The notes: generated from the sequence alone by a model not told the origin. Positions 53,447 to 61,486 are shown, counted from the stretch's first letter. The stretch is DNA of 64,000 nt from Gaiellasilicea sp963850995 (GCA_963850995.1 CAWKNQ010000021.1:18766-82765); one strand, 5' to 3'. A program made the numbers and translations.

Positions 53447-54091
53447 ATGGAGATCACCGTCAAGCCGCGCCTGCGCGGTGTCTTCCACCAGTACGCGTTC
53501 TTCGTCGCGCTCGCCGCCGGCATCGTGGTCGTCGCGCTCTCCGACTCGGGGCGCGAGCTGCTCGCGACGTGGGTCTACGCGGCGGCGCTGGCGGCGATGT
53601 TCGGCGTCAGCGCGCTCTACCACCGGATCGACTGGCGCTCGGCGCGCACTCGCGCCTGGATGCGACGGCTCGACCACTCGACGATCCTGCTCCTGATCGC
53701 GGGCACCTACACGCCGTTCGCGCTGCTCGCATTCGAGGGTCGGGTCGCGGACGTGATCCTGATCGTCGTCTGGGCCGGGGCGGCCGCCGGCCTCGTGCTC
53801 AACCTCGCATGGATCGACGCGCCGAAGTGGCTGGCCGCACTCGTGTTCGTCGCGCTGGGCTGGGTCGGCGTCGCCGCCGTGCCCGAGCTCCTCGACATCG
53901 GGGTTGCACCGGCGGTGCTGGTGTTCGTCGGCGGCGGCCTCTACACGCTCGGCGCGGTGACCTATGCGACGAGGCGGCCGAACCCTCTGCCGGCCGTGTT
54001 CGGCTATCACGAGATCTTCCACCTGCTCGTGATCGGCGCCGCCGCGGTCCACTTCGTCGCGATCGCCGGCTTCGTGCTCCCGCGCGCTTGA
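53447..54091 (+). CDS. Hemolysin III / progestin-AdipoQ receptor family membrane protein
   Basis: A 214-residue seven-helix protein. HQYAFFVALAAGIVVVALSD opens it. The conserved metal-site residues are in SALYHRIDWRSARTRAWMRR, LDHSTILLLIAGTYTPFALL and GYHEIFHLLVIGAAAVHFVA (Ser, His, Asp and HxxxH). The family includes YqfA/HlyIII proteins and adiponectin-receptor-like ceramidases. The bacterial role is probably lipid-related membrane homeostasis. Confidence 0.92.
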   Translation: MEITVKPRLRGVFHQYAFFVALAAGIVVVALSDSGRELLATWVYAAALAAMFGVSALYHRIDWRSARTRAWMRRLDHSTILLLIAGTYTPFALLAFEGRVADVILIVVWAGAAAGLVLNLAWIDAPKWLAALVFVALGWVGVAAVPELLDIGVAPAVLVFVGGGLYTLGAVTYATRRPNPLPAVFGYHEIFHLLVIGAAAVHFVAIAGFVLPRA

Positions 54092-54100
54092 CGTAAGAAC

Positions 54101-54106
54101 TACGCT
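54101..54106 (+). promoter_or_regulatory. -10 element for msrB
   Basis: TACGCT ends seven bases before the msrB ATG. Confidence 0.45.
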
Positions 54107-54113
54107 GGACAGC

Positions 54114-54509
54114 ATGGAGTCGAAAGTGCAGAAGACGGACGCCGAGTGGCGCGCCGAGCTCAGCCCCGAGCAGTACGAGATCCTCCGCCACAAGGGCACC
54201 GAGCGCGCGTTCACCGGCGAGTACGTCGACACGAAGGATCCCGGCGTGTACCGCTGCGCCGGCTGCGGGGCGGAGCTCTTCCGCTCCGACGCGAAGTACG
54301 ACTCCGGCTCGGGCTGGCCGAGCTTCGTCGAGCCGGCATCGCTCGACAGCGTCGTCACCGAGTCCGACCGCAGCTACGGCATGGTGCGCACCGAGGTCAT
54401 GTGCGCCGCCTGCGGCGGCCATCTCGGCCATGTCTTCCCCGACGGGCCTCGTCCGACGGGCCAGCGCTTCTGCATCAACTCGTGTGCGCTCGAGCTGGAG
54501 CGGACATGA
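54114..54509 (+). CDS. msrB: Peptide methionine-(R)-S-oxide reductase
   Basis: Repairs R-methionine sulfoxide in proteins. In 131 residues it has CAGCGAELF and CAACGGHLGHVF, the four zinc cysteines, SGSGWPSF, and RFCINSCAL with the catalytic Cys. The ATGA overlap with msrA couples the two stereospecific repair enzymes. Confidence 0.96.
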   Translation: MESKVQKTDAEWRAELSPEQYEILRHKGTERAFTGEYVDTKDPGVYRCAGCGAELFRSDAKYDSGSGWPSFVEPASLDSVVTESDRSYGMVRTEVMCAACGGHLGHVFPDGPRPTGQRFCINSCALELERT

Positions 54510-54979
54510 CGGCGACCGAGAAGGCGACGTTCGCCGCCGGCTGCTTCTGGGGTGTCGAGGTCGACTTTCGCAACACGCCGGGCGTCACCGCTGCACAGGT
54601 CGGCTACACCGGTGGGCACACCGAGAGCCCAACCTACAAGGATGTCTGCAGCGGGAAGACGGGGCACGCGGAGGCGGTCGAGGTCACGTTCGACCCGAGT
54701 GAGATCTCGTACGCCGACCTCGTCGACCGGTTCTGGAGCCTGCACGACCCGACCCAGGTGAACCGCCAGGGCTGGGACGTCGGGACGCAGTACCGCTCGG
54801 CGATCTTCACCCACTCGCCCGAGCAGGCCGAGGCCGCGGCGGAGTCCAAGGCACGCGCGATGGAGCGCTTCCGGCGCCCGATCGCGACGGAGATCGTCCC
54901 GGCGACGATGTTCTGGCCGGCCGAGGAGTACCACCAGCAGTACCTGGTCAAGAACGGCCGCGCGACCTGCCGTATCTGA
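54506..54979 (+). CDS. msrA: Peptide methionine-(S)-S-oxide reductase
   Basis: Repairs S-methionine sulfoxide, 157 residues. TFAAGCFWGVEVDFRNTPGV has the catalytic Cys in GCFWG, VGYTGGHTESPTYKDVCSG and HAEAVEVTFDPSEISY follow, and DPTQVNRQGWDVGTQYRSAI is the DxGxQYRS motif. It is translated with msrB. Confidence 0.96.
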   Translation: MTATEKATFAAGCFWGVEVDFRNTPGVTAAQVGYTGGHTESPTYKDVCSGKTGHAEAVEVTFDPSEISYADLVDRFWSLHDPTQVNRQGWDVGTQYRSAIFTHSPEQAEAAAESKARAMERFRRPIATEIVPATMFWPAEEYHQQYLVKNGRATCRI

Positions 54980-54980
54980 C

Positions 54981-55616
54981 CTAGGAATCCGACCCCAGCT
55001 GCTCGACGAGCTGCGGCCAGGCGCCCGCCGGGATGTGCCCGAGGTAGCGATGCCGGGTGCCTCCGAGCGGCTCGAAGACAGCGAGCTCGCCCTCTTCGAT
55101 CGTGATGCCGACGGCTTCCTCGAGGTTCTTGACGTGGGCGACGAGCACGGTGTTCTCGCCGGCGGCAGGCGGCTCTGCGAGCAGCTCCCTCGTTCGCCGG
55201 ACGCGTGCGTCGAACGTCGGGTCGCCCGGCTCGGGGAAGCCGGTCAGCGCCGGTTCGAGCTTCGCTCGCCCGAAGGCCAGGTCGGCCGTCTCGCGCGTGC
55301 GGCAGTACTCGCTCGAGAGCACCTCGCCGATCGGGATCTCGAGCGCCTGGAAGGCGCGCCCGATCGTCCGCGACTGGTCCCGGCCCTGCTCGCTGAGGTT
55401 CCGCTGCGTCGAGCAGTCTTCGAGCTCGACGACGAGGTCGTCCTCCTTCGAGTGGTCTGTGGCCGCGTGACGGACGTAGACGACGAGCCCGCCCTCCTGC
55501 AGTGCCTGCACGAGCTCGACTACGTTGGGTCGTTCGCTCTGGGTCGCAGGCTCCGTAGCGCCACCGCAGCCGGCCAGCGCGAGCGCGACGAGAAGGGGGG
55601 TGAGTGCCCGGCTCAT
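54981..55616 (-). CDS. Histidine phosphatase family lipoprotein
   Basis: A 211-residue protein. MSRALTPLLVALALAGCGG ends in a lipobox (LAGC), so it should be anchored outside the membrane. The phosphatase domain has VVYVRHAATDHSKEDDLVVE with the phosphorylated His (RHA instead of RHG), LSEQGRDQSRTIGRAFQAL, VLSSEYCRTRETADLAFG and NTVLVAHVKNLEEAVGITIE with the second His. It probably removes phosphate from an extracellular sugar or nucleotide. Confidence 0.82.
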   Translation of the reverse strand: MSRALTPLLVALALAGCGGATEPATQSERPNVVELVQALQEGGLVVYVRHAATDHSKEDDLVVELEDCSTQRNLSEQGRDQSRTIGRAFQALEIPIGEVLSSEYCRTRETADLAFGRAKLEPALTGFPEPGDPTFDARVRRTRELLAEPPAAGENTVLVAHVKNLEEAVGITIEEGELAVFEPLGGTRHRYLGHIPAGAWPQLVEQLGSDS

Positions 55617-55664
55617 TGCGTGCCGATCGGCGGTCGCAAGGGGCGTGGCTTCATGGCACGAGGC

Positions 55665-55670
55665 TATCCT
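55665..55670 (+). promoter_or_regulatory. -10 element for tRNA-Glu
   Basis: TATCCT lies 10 bases before the first base of the tRNA, the expected distance for transcription starting just upstream of the mature 5' end. Confidence 0.55.
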
Positions 55671-55680
55671 CCCTGCGGCC

Positions 55681-55753
55681 GCCCCCATCGACTAGCGGTC
55701 CAGGTCACCACCCTTTCAAGGTGGTTGCACGGGTTCGAATCCCGTTGGGGGCA
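55681..55753 (+). tRNA. tRNA-Glu (TTC)
   Basis: A 73-base cloverleaf: acceptor GCCCCCA/TGGGGGC with discriminator A, anticodon stem CCACC/GGTGG around CTTTCAA (anticodon TTC) and T arm with GGGTTCGAATCCC. No CCA is encoded. It marks the left edge of an accessory region. Confidence 0.95.
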
Positions 55754-55769
55754 TTCCGGGGGTAGACGC

Positions 55770-55786
55770 CAAGCCGAAACGGCTTG
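55770..55786 (+). terminator. Hairpin after tRNA-Glu
   Basis: CAAGCCG and CGGCTTG pair around AAA, 17 bases after the tRNA. There is no T-run, so termination is only probable. Confidence 0.45.
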
Positions 55787-55891
55787 AAATGGTGGTTCAT
55801 GCGTGACGGAGAGGGCAGGAAAGCAGGACGGTGCTGCCCCGGTGCTGTCCCCGCAGAACGAGCCGTTTTTGCGTTTCGATGGGCCGCGACC

Positions 55892-55897
55892 TATGCT
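55892..55897 (+). promoter_or_regulatory. -10 element with a 17-base-spaced -35
   Basis: TATGCT lies seven bases before the GTG at 55905. TTGCGT at 55869-55874 is exactly 17 bases upstream of it, forming a good housekeeping-type promoter. The same TATGCT-plus-start block recurs at 60702. Confidence 0.6.
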
Positions 55898-55904
55898 CGC
55901 CCGC

Positions 55905-56162
55905 GTGATGCTCGCCGGCATACCCGTGGCCGCCGACTCGGTGACGGAGCTCGCCGGCATCGTCCGGGGCACGGGCGGCGACGAACTGGCCGACCGGCTC
56001 GAGCGAGCCCTGCGTGACGAGGTCAAGTTGCTTGGCCTCGAGATGAGCTAGCAGGCGATCATCCTGGCCGCGCTCGATGACCCGCCGGACGGGCTGGCCG
56101 AGCTGCGCGCCGTGCTGATGAACGAGCACCAGTGGCGGCAGCGCGAGGGGCTCGATCCTTAG
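55905..56162 (+). pseudogene. Small protein of unknown family, interrupted by an in-frame amber codon
   Basis: Reading from GTG 55905 gives MLAGIPVAADSVTELAGIVR and ADRLERALRDEVKLLGLEMS, then TAG at 56049-56051, then in the same frame QAIILAALDDPPDGLAELRA and VLMNEHQWRQREGLDP to a second TAG at 56160. The part after the amber is as well preserved as the part before it and matches the fragment at 61487-61595. So this was one gene of about 85 codons with a recent nonsense change, or it is read through. No named family is recognised; it looks cytosolic and helical. Confidence 0.6.
56118..56156 (+). repeat. Repeat A, copy 1 (3' part of the small gene)
   Basis: The sequence encoding MNEHQWRQREGLD recurs almost exactly at 56697-56735 and, more diverged, near 61551-61589. 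Confidence 0.75.
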
Positions 56163-56249
56163 CCGGGAAACATCGGGAAGCATTGAATCCTCGGCGGCGC
56201 TGCCCCATACTCGCGCCCTCGGGGGCATTTCCATTAGGAGGAGGGCACT

Positions 56250-56627
56250 GTGTTCAAGCTGCGGCTGTTAGCGGGGGTGGTGGCTGCGCTTGCGGCGGTT
56301 GGTTCGTTGACCGTCAGCGCAAGCGCTGCCCCGAAGACTGGATGTCCCGCAGGTCAGGATTGGGACGAGATGACCGTGGAGGGAGTTGCCGCCACGATCT
56401 GGCCTGGGCTGATTGACCCATCGCCATGGACCGACCAGGCGGACTTCCGGGTGTCCGCAATCGAACCGGAAGACCGGAACGGGGACGGCTCGCTCTGTCT
56501 CAAGATCATGTGGGGCGAGGACCTCAACCCGAACGCCAAGTGGTACCGCGTGGGGATCGACGTGCTGGGCACGCCGACGGAGGTATTTCTGGCCCGAGAC
56601 AACACCGCGAACGCATCGAACGATTGA
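56250..56627 (+). CDS. Small secreted protein of unknown function
   Basis: A 125-residue protein. FKLRLLAGVVAALAAVGSLT and VSASAAPKTG form a signal peptide with an AxA site. The mature domain begins with CPAGQDWDEMTVEGVAATIW and contains EDRNGDGSLCLKIMWGEDLN, where a possible calcium-type DRNGDG loop and two cysteines are visible. GTG at 56250 follows an AGGAGGAGGG ribosome site. It has its own terminator. No family is recognised. Confidence 0.7.
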   Translation: MFKLRLLAGVVAALAAVGSLTVSASAAPKTGCPAGQDWDEMTVEGVAATIWPGLIDPSPWTDQADFRVSAIEPEDRNGDGSLCLKIMWGEDLNPNAKWYRVGIDVLGTPTEVFLARDNTANASND

Positions 56628-56641
56628 GGCGCGGCTCTACA

Positions 56642-56670
56642 GGGGTAGCCCACCTGCGGGCTACCCCTTT
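56642..56670 (+). terminator. Terminator of the small secreted gene
   Basis: GGGGTAGCCC and GGGCTACCCC pair around a six-base loop and are followed by TTT, 14 bases after the stop. Confidence 0.75.
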
Positions 56671-56696
56671 CTCCTAGCCAGCCCTTCCCGGTTTGG

Positions 56697-56735
56697 ATGA
56701 ACGAGCACCAGTCGCGGCAGCGCGAGGGGCTCGAC
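56697..56735 (+). repeat. Repeat A, copy 2
   Basis: A fragment encoding MNEHQSRQREGLD, nearly identical to 56118-56156. It lies between two unrelated secreted-protein genes. Confidence 0.75.
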
Positions 56736-56849
56736 CCGTCCCCCCGAATAGACCCAATCGTGTCCTATCGGGCGAGGTGAGGGAAGGCGATGCTCCAAGG
56801 GATACGGCGATCACAGTGATTGCCGCAAAGACTGGAGTCGGACATTTAG

Positions 56850-57425
56850 AAGTACTTCATCATCGCTGGTGCCCTCGCCGCTCTCGCCGTGCCGTCCGTC
56901 GCATCGGCTGACGTGACGCGCTGCGAGGGGTCGGTCCCCGTCAACACCACGGTCACGACCGCGACGTTCACGGCTCTTCAGCCGAAGGACACGACCGGCC
57001 AGTTCACCAACGTGTGGAAGCACGACTACACGGTCATCGTCAAGTCGGACGGCTCGTTCAGCGGTACCGGCAGGGTGACGGATAACGGCGTCTCGTTCGG
57101 CTGGGACGAGAGCATCACCGGCAAGTTCAATGCTGACCGTACGCTCGTCAGCTTCGACACCATCCCCGTCAACGTCCCGGGTGGGGCGACGTTCAAGGTG
57201 ACGAGCGCGCCGATGGACAACAGCACGGTGCCCGTCGAGTCCACTTGGACGGCCAACGAGATCGAGTTCCAGATCTCGAAGCCGGTCATCACCACCGACA
57301 CGACGTCAACCCCTGGTACCGAGTCCGTGAAGAACCACGGCCAGTACGTCAAGGCGCTGGGCGGCGGCAAGGCCGCAGCGCAGGCTTGCGCTGGGATGCC
57401 GCTCAACTCCACGCAGGGCGCGTAA
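56850..57425 (+). CDS. Secreted protein of unknown function (start codon lost)
   Basis: The frame reads KYFIIAGALAALAVPSVASA, a clear signal peptide, then a 165-residue beta-rich mature protein (TALQPKDTTGQFTNVWKHDY; SDGSFSGTGRVTDNGVSFGW; SAPMDNSTVPVESTWTANEI). There is no ATG, GTG or TTG before the signal peptide: TAG at 56847-56849 lies directly upstream, after GGAG at 56834-56837. A one-base insertion turning a TTG-type start into TTTAG is a likely cause. The first usable codon is GTG 56889, which would lose most of the signal. Confidence 0.6.
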   Translation, partial: KYFIIAGALAALAVPSVASADVTRCEGSVPVNTTVTTATFTALQPKDTTGQFTNVWKHDYTVIVKSDGSFSGTGRVTDNGVSFGWDESITGKFNADRTLVSFDTIPVNVPGGATFKVTSAPMDNSTVPVESTWTANEIEFQISKPVITTDTTSTPGTESVKNHGQYVKALGGGKAAAQACAGMPLNSTQGA

Positions 57426-57475
57426 CAACACTCACGACACGGACGGGCTGGCTTCGGCTGGCCCTGCAACACACC

Positions 57476-57511
57476 GACTGCCCGGCCTCGTGCCGGGCAG
57501 TCGCCGTTTTT
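57476..57511 (+). terminator. Rho-independent terminator
   Basis: GACTGCCCGGC and GCCGGGCAGTC form an 11-bp stem with a five-base loop, followed by GCCGTTTTT. Confidence 0.88.
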
Positions 57512-57549
57512 GCGCAGGGCGGCGCGGGGCTCGTCGTTACGGGCGCGGC

Positions 57550-58113
57550 CTAAGGGTCGGAGCGGGGCCGGCCGGCGCGGCATCGGCCAGATCCTCCAGG
57601 TGTCATGATCCCAGGCCGCGGACGGCGGCATTGTGGGATCAACTCAACCGCAATAGCCGGGGCGGTACATGCCCATCCAGATGCGCAGAAGCTGTCGAGG
57701 AACGCCGCAGAGGAGGACTCGTCGCTCACGCCCCCGAGGTTGTCCCACCCGCGCTGACCGCTCTTGCGGCGGAAGAGGTAGCCCTCCCCGCCAATCGGCC
57801 CGGTGAAGTGTCCGATCGCCCAGTAGGTGTCGCCGCACTTTCCGTAGTAGACGCTGCCCGCGTCCAACTCGCCGTCCAACAGTTGGGCACGGACGGATTC
57901 GGTCAGGCGCAGGTTGGTGCAGGCTTGCCCGCCCGGCTTGGTCGTCGCCGTCGTGGACACGACCGTGCCGGTAGCCGACGGCACCGTTGCGGTACGCGTG
58001 ATGGTGCGAGTAGTGGTCGGCGACGTCTCAGAATCAGAGCCGCCGCATCCGCTAACAGTGACAACACTCATGAGCAGCGCCGCGAGCAGGACAGCGGCTC
58101 GTCGCACAGCCAT
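57550..58113 (-). CDS. Lipoprotein of unknown function
   Basis: A 187-residue protein. AVRRAAVLLAALLMSVVTVS ends in a lipobox (VSGC), followed by a Thr/Ser-rich linker (SDSETSPTTTRTITRTATVP) and a mature domain with VYYGKCGDTYWAIGHFTGPI and several cysteines. The tail after FLDSFCASGWACTAPAIAV is Arg/Pro-rich and may result from a frameshift, so the true end could be nearer 57650. Several actinobacterial lipoproteins share this layout; the function is unknown. Confidence 0.6.
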   Translation of the reverse strand: MAVRRAAVLLAALLMSVVTVSGCGGSDSETSPTTTRTITRTATVPSATGTVVSTTATTKPGGQACTNLRLTESVRAQLLDGELDAGSVYYGKCGDTYWAIGHFTGPIGGEGYLFRRKSGQRGWDNLGGVSDESSSAAFLDSFCASGWACTAPAIAVELIPQCRRPRPGIMTPGGSGRCRAGRPRSDP

Positions 58114-58285
58114 AACAGTCGGCTTCGCGCATCTCGCTGTGAGTCCTCCACTAGCGCTTTGGCCGGCCAATTGTGATCCCGCATTTTTAGAGGGATCCAG
58201 GCCGTTGACCCCCGCAGTCAGATTTACGCCTCCGATACGCCCGGCCGCGTGGTCTTCAGTCCGTGCTTGCGGCCATACTTTCGGC
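58114..58285. other. Divergent intergenic region
   Basis: This 172-bp gap separates the lipoprotein from a plus-strand small gene. It is less GC-rich and should hold both promoters. No repeat was found. Confidence 0.4.
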
Positions 58286-58609
58286 ATGAGCCGGATTCCG
58301 AATGCTGCGCTCGCCGAGCTGCTGGCACGGGACGGTGAACTCGACCGGATCCTCTCAGGCCGAGGCTTGACGTTCACGCGGCCGATCGAGCTCGGCCCGC
58401 CGCCGAACCGCAGCGGGTGTTCAACCCGCCGGCGCCTGATTGGGATGCAGAGGCACGCGAGCACCAGGCGAGAGAGAAGGAGAAAGAGCGGCAGCGGCGG
58501 GAAGCAATCGTCCGAGAGGAACTGGCCAAATCACCGACGATGCCGAACCGCCCCAGACGACGCCGAAGCGCCGGGGCTGGAAGCGAAGGGAGACGCGGCC
58601 ATGACCGTG
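58286..58609 (+). CDS. Small charged protein of unknown function (frameshifted)
   Basis: The frame MSRIPNAALAELLARDGELD, then RILSGRGLTFTRPIELGPPP continues, after a shift near 58417, as FNPPAPDWDAEAREHQAREK and ERQRREAIVREELAKSPTMP. After a second shift near 58548 it ends TPKRRGWKRRETRP with a stop overlapping ATGACC. This is about 105 residues with a strongly charged helical second half. The coherent ending suggests a real gene with indels. It resembles small accessory genes of mobile elements but no family is recognised. Confidence 0.45.
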
Positions 58610-58700
58610 TCGCTCATCGGAGTCGCCCTGACCGCCGACGGGATGAGCCAAAGCCTCGAGGTCGCGGAAGACCACTGGACGGTGCGGACACGGTCATGGC
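58602..58700 (+). pseudogene. Truncated 5' end of a small gene joined to the GMC remnant
   Basis: ATGACCGTG at 58602 starts MTVSLIGVALTADGMSQSLE and runs VAEDHW before the sequence becomes GMC oxidoreductase in another frame. It is the beginning of an unidentified protein cut off by a recombination junction near 58680. Confidence 0.35.
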
Positions 58701-59799
58701 GACGAGTGGGGCGACGGCTGGACGTTCGCCGAGTTGGAGCCGTATCTGCGTCGGGCTGAAGCCTTAATACGGACGCGGACGGATCGCACGGACGACCTGT
58801 CGCCGTTCCATCGTGCGCTGCTCGAGGCCGGCCCGCGCATCGGACTGCCGCGACTCGCGGATCTCAATGACCTCGACGCCACCGTCGGCATCGCTCCGGC
58901 GCCCGTCAACGCCCTGGGAGCAGTTCGGTGGAACACTGGGTTCGCGTATCTCGACGAGGCACGGTCGCGGCCGAACCTGACGATCGTCCCTGAGGCACTC
59001 GTCGATCGCGTCGAGGTTGCCGGTGGGCGGGCGCTCGGGGTTGTCTCAGATAGCGGGCGGCTGGCCGCGGACACCGTGGTTGTGGCGGCCGGAGCGTATG
59101 GGTCGCCTGCCCTGCTGCTGCGCAGTGGGATCGGGCCGCATGCACAACTGGTTCGTCTCGGCGTCGGTGTCATCGAGGACCTGCCCGTCGGAGTCGGCCT
59201 TGCCGATCACCCCGGGTGTGGGAATCGAGTGGTCCCCGGGGGCGGCGCACCTGCCGAATCAGGGCCCGGTGTTCGCGACTTCGGTCCTTGTCCGTGCCCG
59301 GAGCGACTCGTGTCCGAAGAGCACGTGGGACCTTCACTTTCTGCCATGGCTCGAGGAAGTGGACGAGGGCTGGCGGACCACTGCGGTCGTTTACCTGCTC
59401 AAGCCGGATTCACGCGGCAGCGTCACGCTGCGCTCGCCGGACCCGCGGGTTCCCCCCGCCATCGACCACGGCTTTCTCTCCGAACCGCACGACCTCGACC
59501 GCCTCTCGAGCGGCGTCGCGCTCATCCGCACTCTTGCCGAGCAGGCGGGCTGCGGACGCGAACTCCGCCCCGGCAATGACGGCTCGCTCGACGCCTATCT
59601 TCGACGCGAGGTCCGGGGAATCTTCCACCCCACCGGTACCTGTGCAATCGGGGCAGTCGTGGACACACGTGGCACGGTACTGGGCGTCGAGGGGCTTCTC
59701 GTCGCGGACGCCTCGATCATGTCGACGATCCCTCGCGCGAACACGAACCTGAGCACCATCGCCGTCGCCGAACGCATCGCCGACTGGCTTCGCGTCTGA
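58680..59799 (+). pseudogene. GMC family oxidoreductase, N-terminus missing and frameshifted
   Basis: The sequence begins inside a glucose-methanol-choline oxidoreductase (GDGWTFAELEPYLRRAEALI) and carries VVVAAGAYGSPALLLRSGIG, the GMC signature. After a shift near 59215 it reads LKPDSRGSVTLRSPDPRVPP, GIFHPTGTCAIGAVVDTRGT (catalytic His region) and GLLVADASIMSTIPRANTNL. The first 90 or so residues with the FAD GxGxxG loop are absent, replaced by an unrelated reading frame. It cannot bind FAD normally and is read as a pseudogene. Confidence 0.8.
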
Positions 59800-60159
59800 G
59801 TCGATCCCGGCGCGGAAACAACAATCGGCCAGCAGCAATGACGACCACGCGAGCGGACCCAAATTCCCGTTCCAACCGGCGCTGACGTCCACCCGGGAAC
59901 CGGGTGGAAGCGAGGAGATCGTCGCCTTGGCGACCGTGCTGTGACGCCTGACACCCTCAGTAGCGTGGAGCGTTAGGGCAGAACCCGGTACTGGGACGGC
60001 GTCTGTCGCTCTTGAGAAATGGGGCGGGCCGACTACGCCGCCGGTAACAGCGGTACTCGCTTGCGCGGGTGGTCAGGAGTGTTCCCCGAGCGATTGATTG
60101 CGTGCTCGGATTGACCTAGCCTCTCGCTGGGGACTCGCCGATCAGACGAAGGAGGCGAC
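59800..60159. other. Gene-free stretch holding one copy of a direct repeat
   Basis: No convincing gene is present. The stretch includes the first copy of a 26-bp repeat (59959-59984) and, at its right end, the AAGGAGG ribosome site of the SnoaL-like gene. Confidence 0.5.
59959..59984 (+). repeat. Direct repeat B, copy 1
   Basis: AGTAGCGTGG-A-GCG-T-TAGG-G-CAGAAC. It matches copy 2 at 60649-60674 except at the three positions set off by dashes. Confidence 0.7.
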
Positions 60160-60576
60160 ATGGAACGGTCAGCAGACCTGGAGGTCTGGCTCAAAGATGG
60201 ATACGCCGCGATGCAGCGTGGAGACGTGGACGCGATGGACGGCGTCGTGTCGAGGGCCGACGGGACGGTGATGATCGGCACCGACCCGAACGAATGGTGG
60301 CACGGGCACGAGGCGATCCGCAAGGCGTTCGAGGCACAGGTACAAGCGTTCGGCGGAGGTTTCCCGCTCATCACCGGCGACCCACGCGCCTACGTCGAGG
60401 GCGACGTCGGGTGGATCAGCGACCGCCCGTCTTTCAAGCTCCCGGACGGGAGCATGATGGAGACGCGCCTCACCGGAGTGGCCCACCGCGAGAACGGCGG
60501 CTGGCGCTGGGTTCAGGCGCACTTTTCCATCGGAGTCCCCAACGAGGATGCCTTCGCCCAGGTGCCACTGACCTAG
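60160..60576 (+). CDS. SnoaL/NTF2-like domain protein
   Basis: A 138-residue protein with an intact frame and a strong AAGGAGG ribosome site. LEVWLKDGYAAMQRGDVDAM, EWWHGHEAIRKAFEAQVQAF and GVAHRENGGWRWVQAHFSIG match the cone-shaped SnoaL/DUF4440-like fold used by many small isomerases, cyclases and unknown enzymes. Direct repeat B lies on each side of it, which suggests that it arrived as a unit. Confidence 0.82.
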   Translation: MERSADLEVWLKDGYAAMQRGDVDAMDGVVSRADGTVMIGTDPNEWWHGHEAIRKAFEAQVQAFGGGFPLITGDPRAYVEGDVGWISDRPSFKLPDGSMMETRLTGVAHRENGGWRWVQAHFSIGVPNEDAFAQVPLT

Positions 60577-60648
60577 CACCGAGGGGAAGTCGCGTCTCCT
60601 GGGCCAGCGTGCTCTCTCCTGACATCGCTCGGATGACCTGCCGCGCTG

Positions 60649-60674
60649 AGTAGCGTGGCGCGCTAGGACAGAAC
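60649..60674 (+). repeat. Direct repeat B, copy 2
   Basis: AGTAGCGTGG-C-GCG-C-TAGG-A-CAGAAC, 690 bp from copy 1 with three mismatches in 26. Confidence 0.7.
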
Positions 60675-60701
60675 GAAGCCGGACGTTGCAGCCGCGCGCC
60701 G

Positions 60702-60766
60702 TATGCTCGTCCGCGTGATGCTCGCCGGCGTCCCGATGTTCGCTGACGCCACCGCAGAGCTGCCCA
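60702..60766 (+). repeat. 5' fragment of the small gene family, with its promoter
   Basis: TATGCT, the GTG at 60715 and the frame MLAGVPMFADATAELP match the promoter and start of the gene at 55905. Homology stops at about 60766, where the hairpin of the inserted gene begins. Confidence 0.7.
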
Positions 60767-60767
60767 G

Positions 60768-60805
60768 GAGAGGTGAAGGGCGGCGGGTGCCGGCCTTCAC
60801 CTCTC
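60768..60805 (-). terminator. Terminator-like hairpin for the minus-strand secreted gene
   Basis: GAGAGGTGAAGG pairs exactly with CCTTCACCTCTC around a 14-base loop, about 30 bases past the stop of the minus-strand gene. Confidence 0.65.
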
Positions 60806-60835
60806 GTCGTAGCAGCTGCTTCGCGTCGCGGTCGA

Positions 60836-61366
60836 CTAGACCGCGGTTATCGCGCAGAGCGAGCCGAGCGTGTCCCCGGCGGGGAGGTGGAACGGTCCAA
60901 AGTTGACCTGTCCGACCGGCGGGAACGCGATCTGCACCGGCTGCTCGATCGTGATCAGGGTGCCGGCGAGCACGGTCTCGCCGGCCGCGATCGGGGCGAT
61001 CGAGAGGTCGGGCAGCGTGGTGATCCAGCCAGGGTGCCGCGCCGCCGGGTCGTGCTGCTGCGGTTCCGACCAGGCTTCGGACACGTCGGTGACGTCCATG
61101 ACCCCGTTCCGAACCGTGCCGGTGATCGTCGACTGATGCTGCAGGAAGCTCGTGGCCAGTCCGTTGGTCCCGGTGACGATGTTGAGGTTGGTGACGGTGA
61201 CCGGGACGCCGGTCGGAACGGTCCAGCTTCCGCCGCCTCCGCCTTGTGCCAGGTCGCGAGCGCAGGTGGACAGGTCGACGACGACGGGGTCGACCGCCGC
61301 CGCGCTGGCGGCTACCGAGCCGGCGATCGTCGCGGCCGCGAGTGCTGCGAGAACGAGCCGATTCAT
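60836..61366 (-). CDS. Secreted protein of unknown function
   Basis: A 176-residue protein. NRLVLAALAAATIAGSVAAS and AAAVDP form a signal peptide. The mature part has DLSTCARDLAQGGGGGSWTV, VPVTVTNLNIVTGTNGLATS and LTGTL-like beta repeats and ends GSLCAITAV, so one Cys pair is possible. GGGAGGG precedes the ATG at 61366. It sits between the 5' and 3' halves of the small gene family, as though inserted into one member. Confidence 0.7.
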   Translation of the reverse strand: MNRLVLAALAAATIAGSVAASAAAVDPVVVDLSTCARDLAQGGGGGSWTVPTGVPVTVTNLNIVTGTNGLATSFLQHQSTITGTVRNGVMDVTDVSEAWSEPQQHDPAARHPGWITTLPDLSIAPIAAGETVLAGTLITIEQPVQIAFPPVGQVNFGPFHLPAGDTLGSLCAITAV

Positions 61367-61486
61367 GTGAACCCTCCCTCATGTTGACGACCCGTCCACG
61401 GTAGGAACCACGTAGCGCATCCGTATCGGTGTCAACCCTGGACCTCGCGCCGTGCTAGCACGAACGTGGCTCGGCGCTGTAGTCGG

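Noticed and set aside
59959..60674. Integron attC-like reading of direct repeat B because of GTTAG
   Set aside because: The full GTTRRRY core and the paired R/L boxes of an attC hairpin are not present, and no integron integrase is visible.
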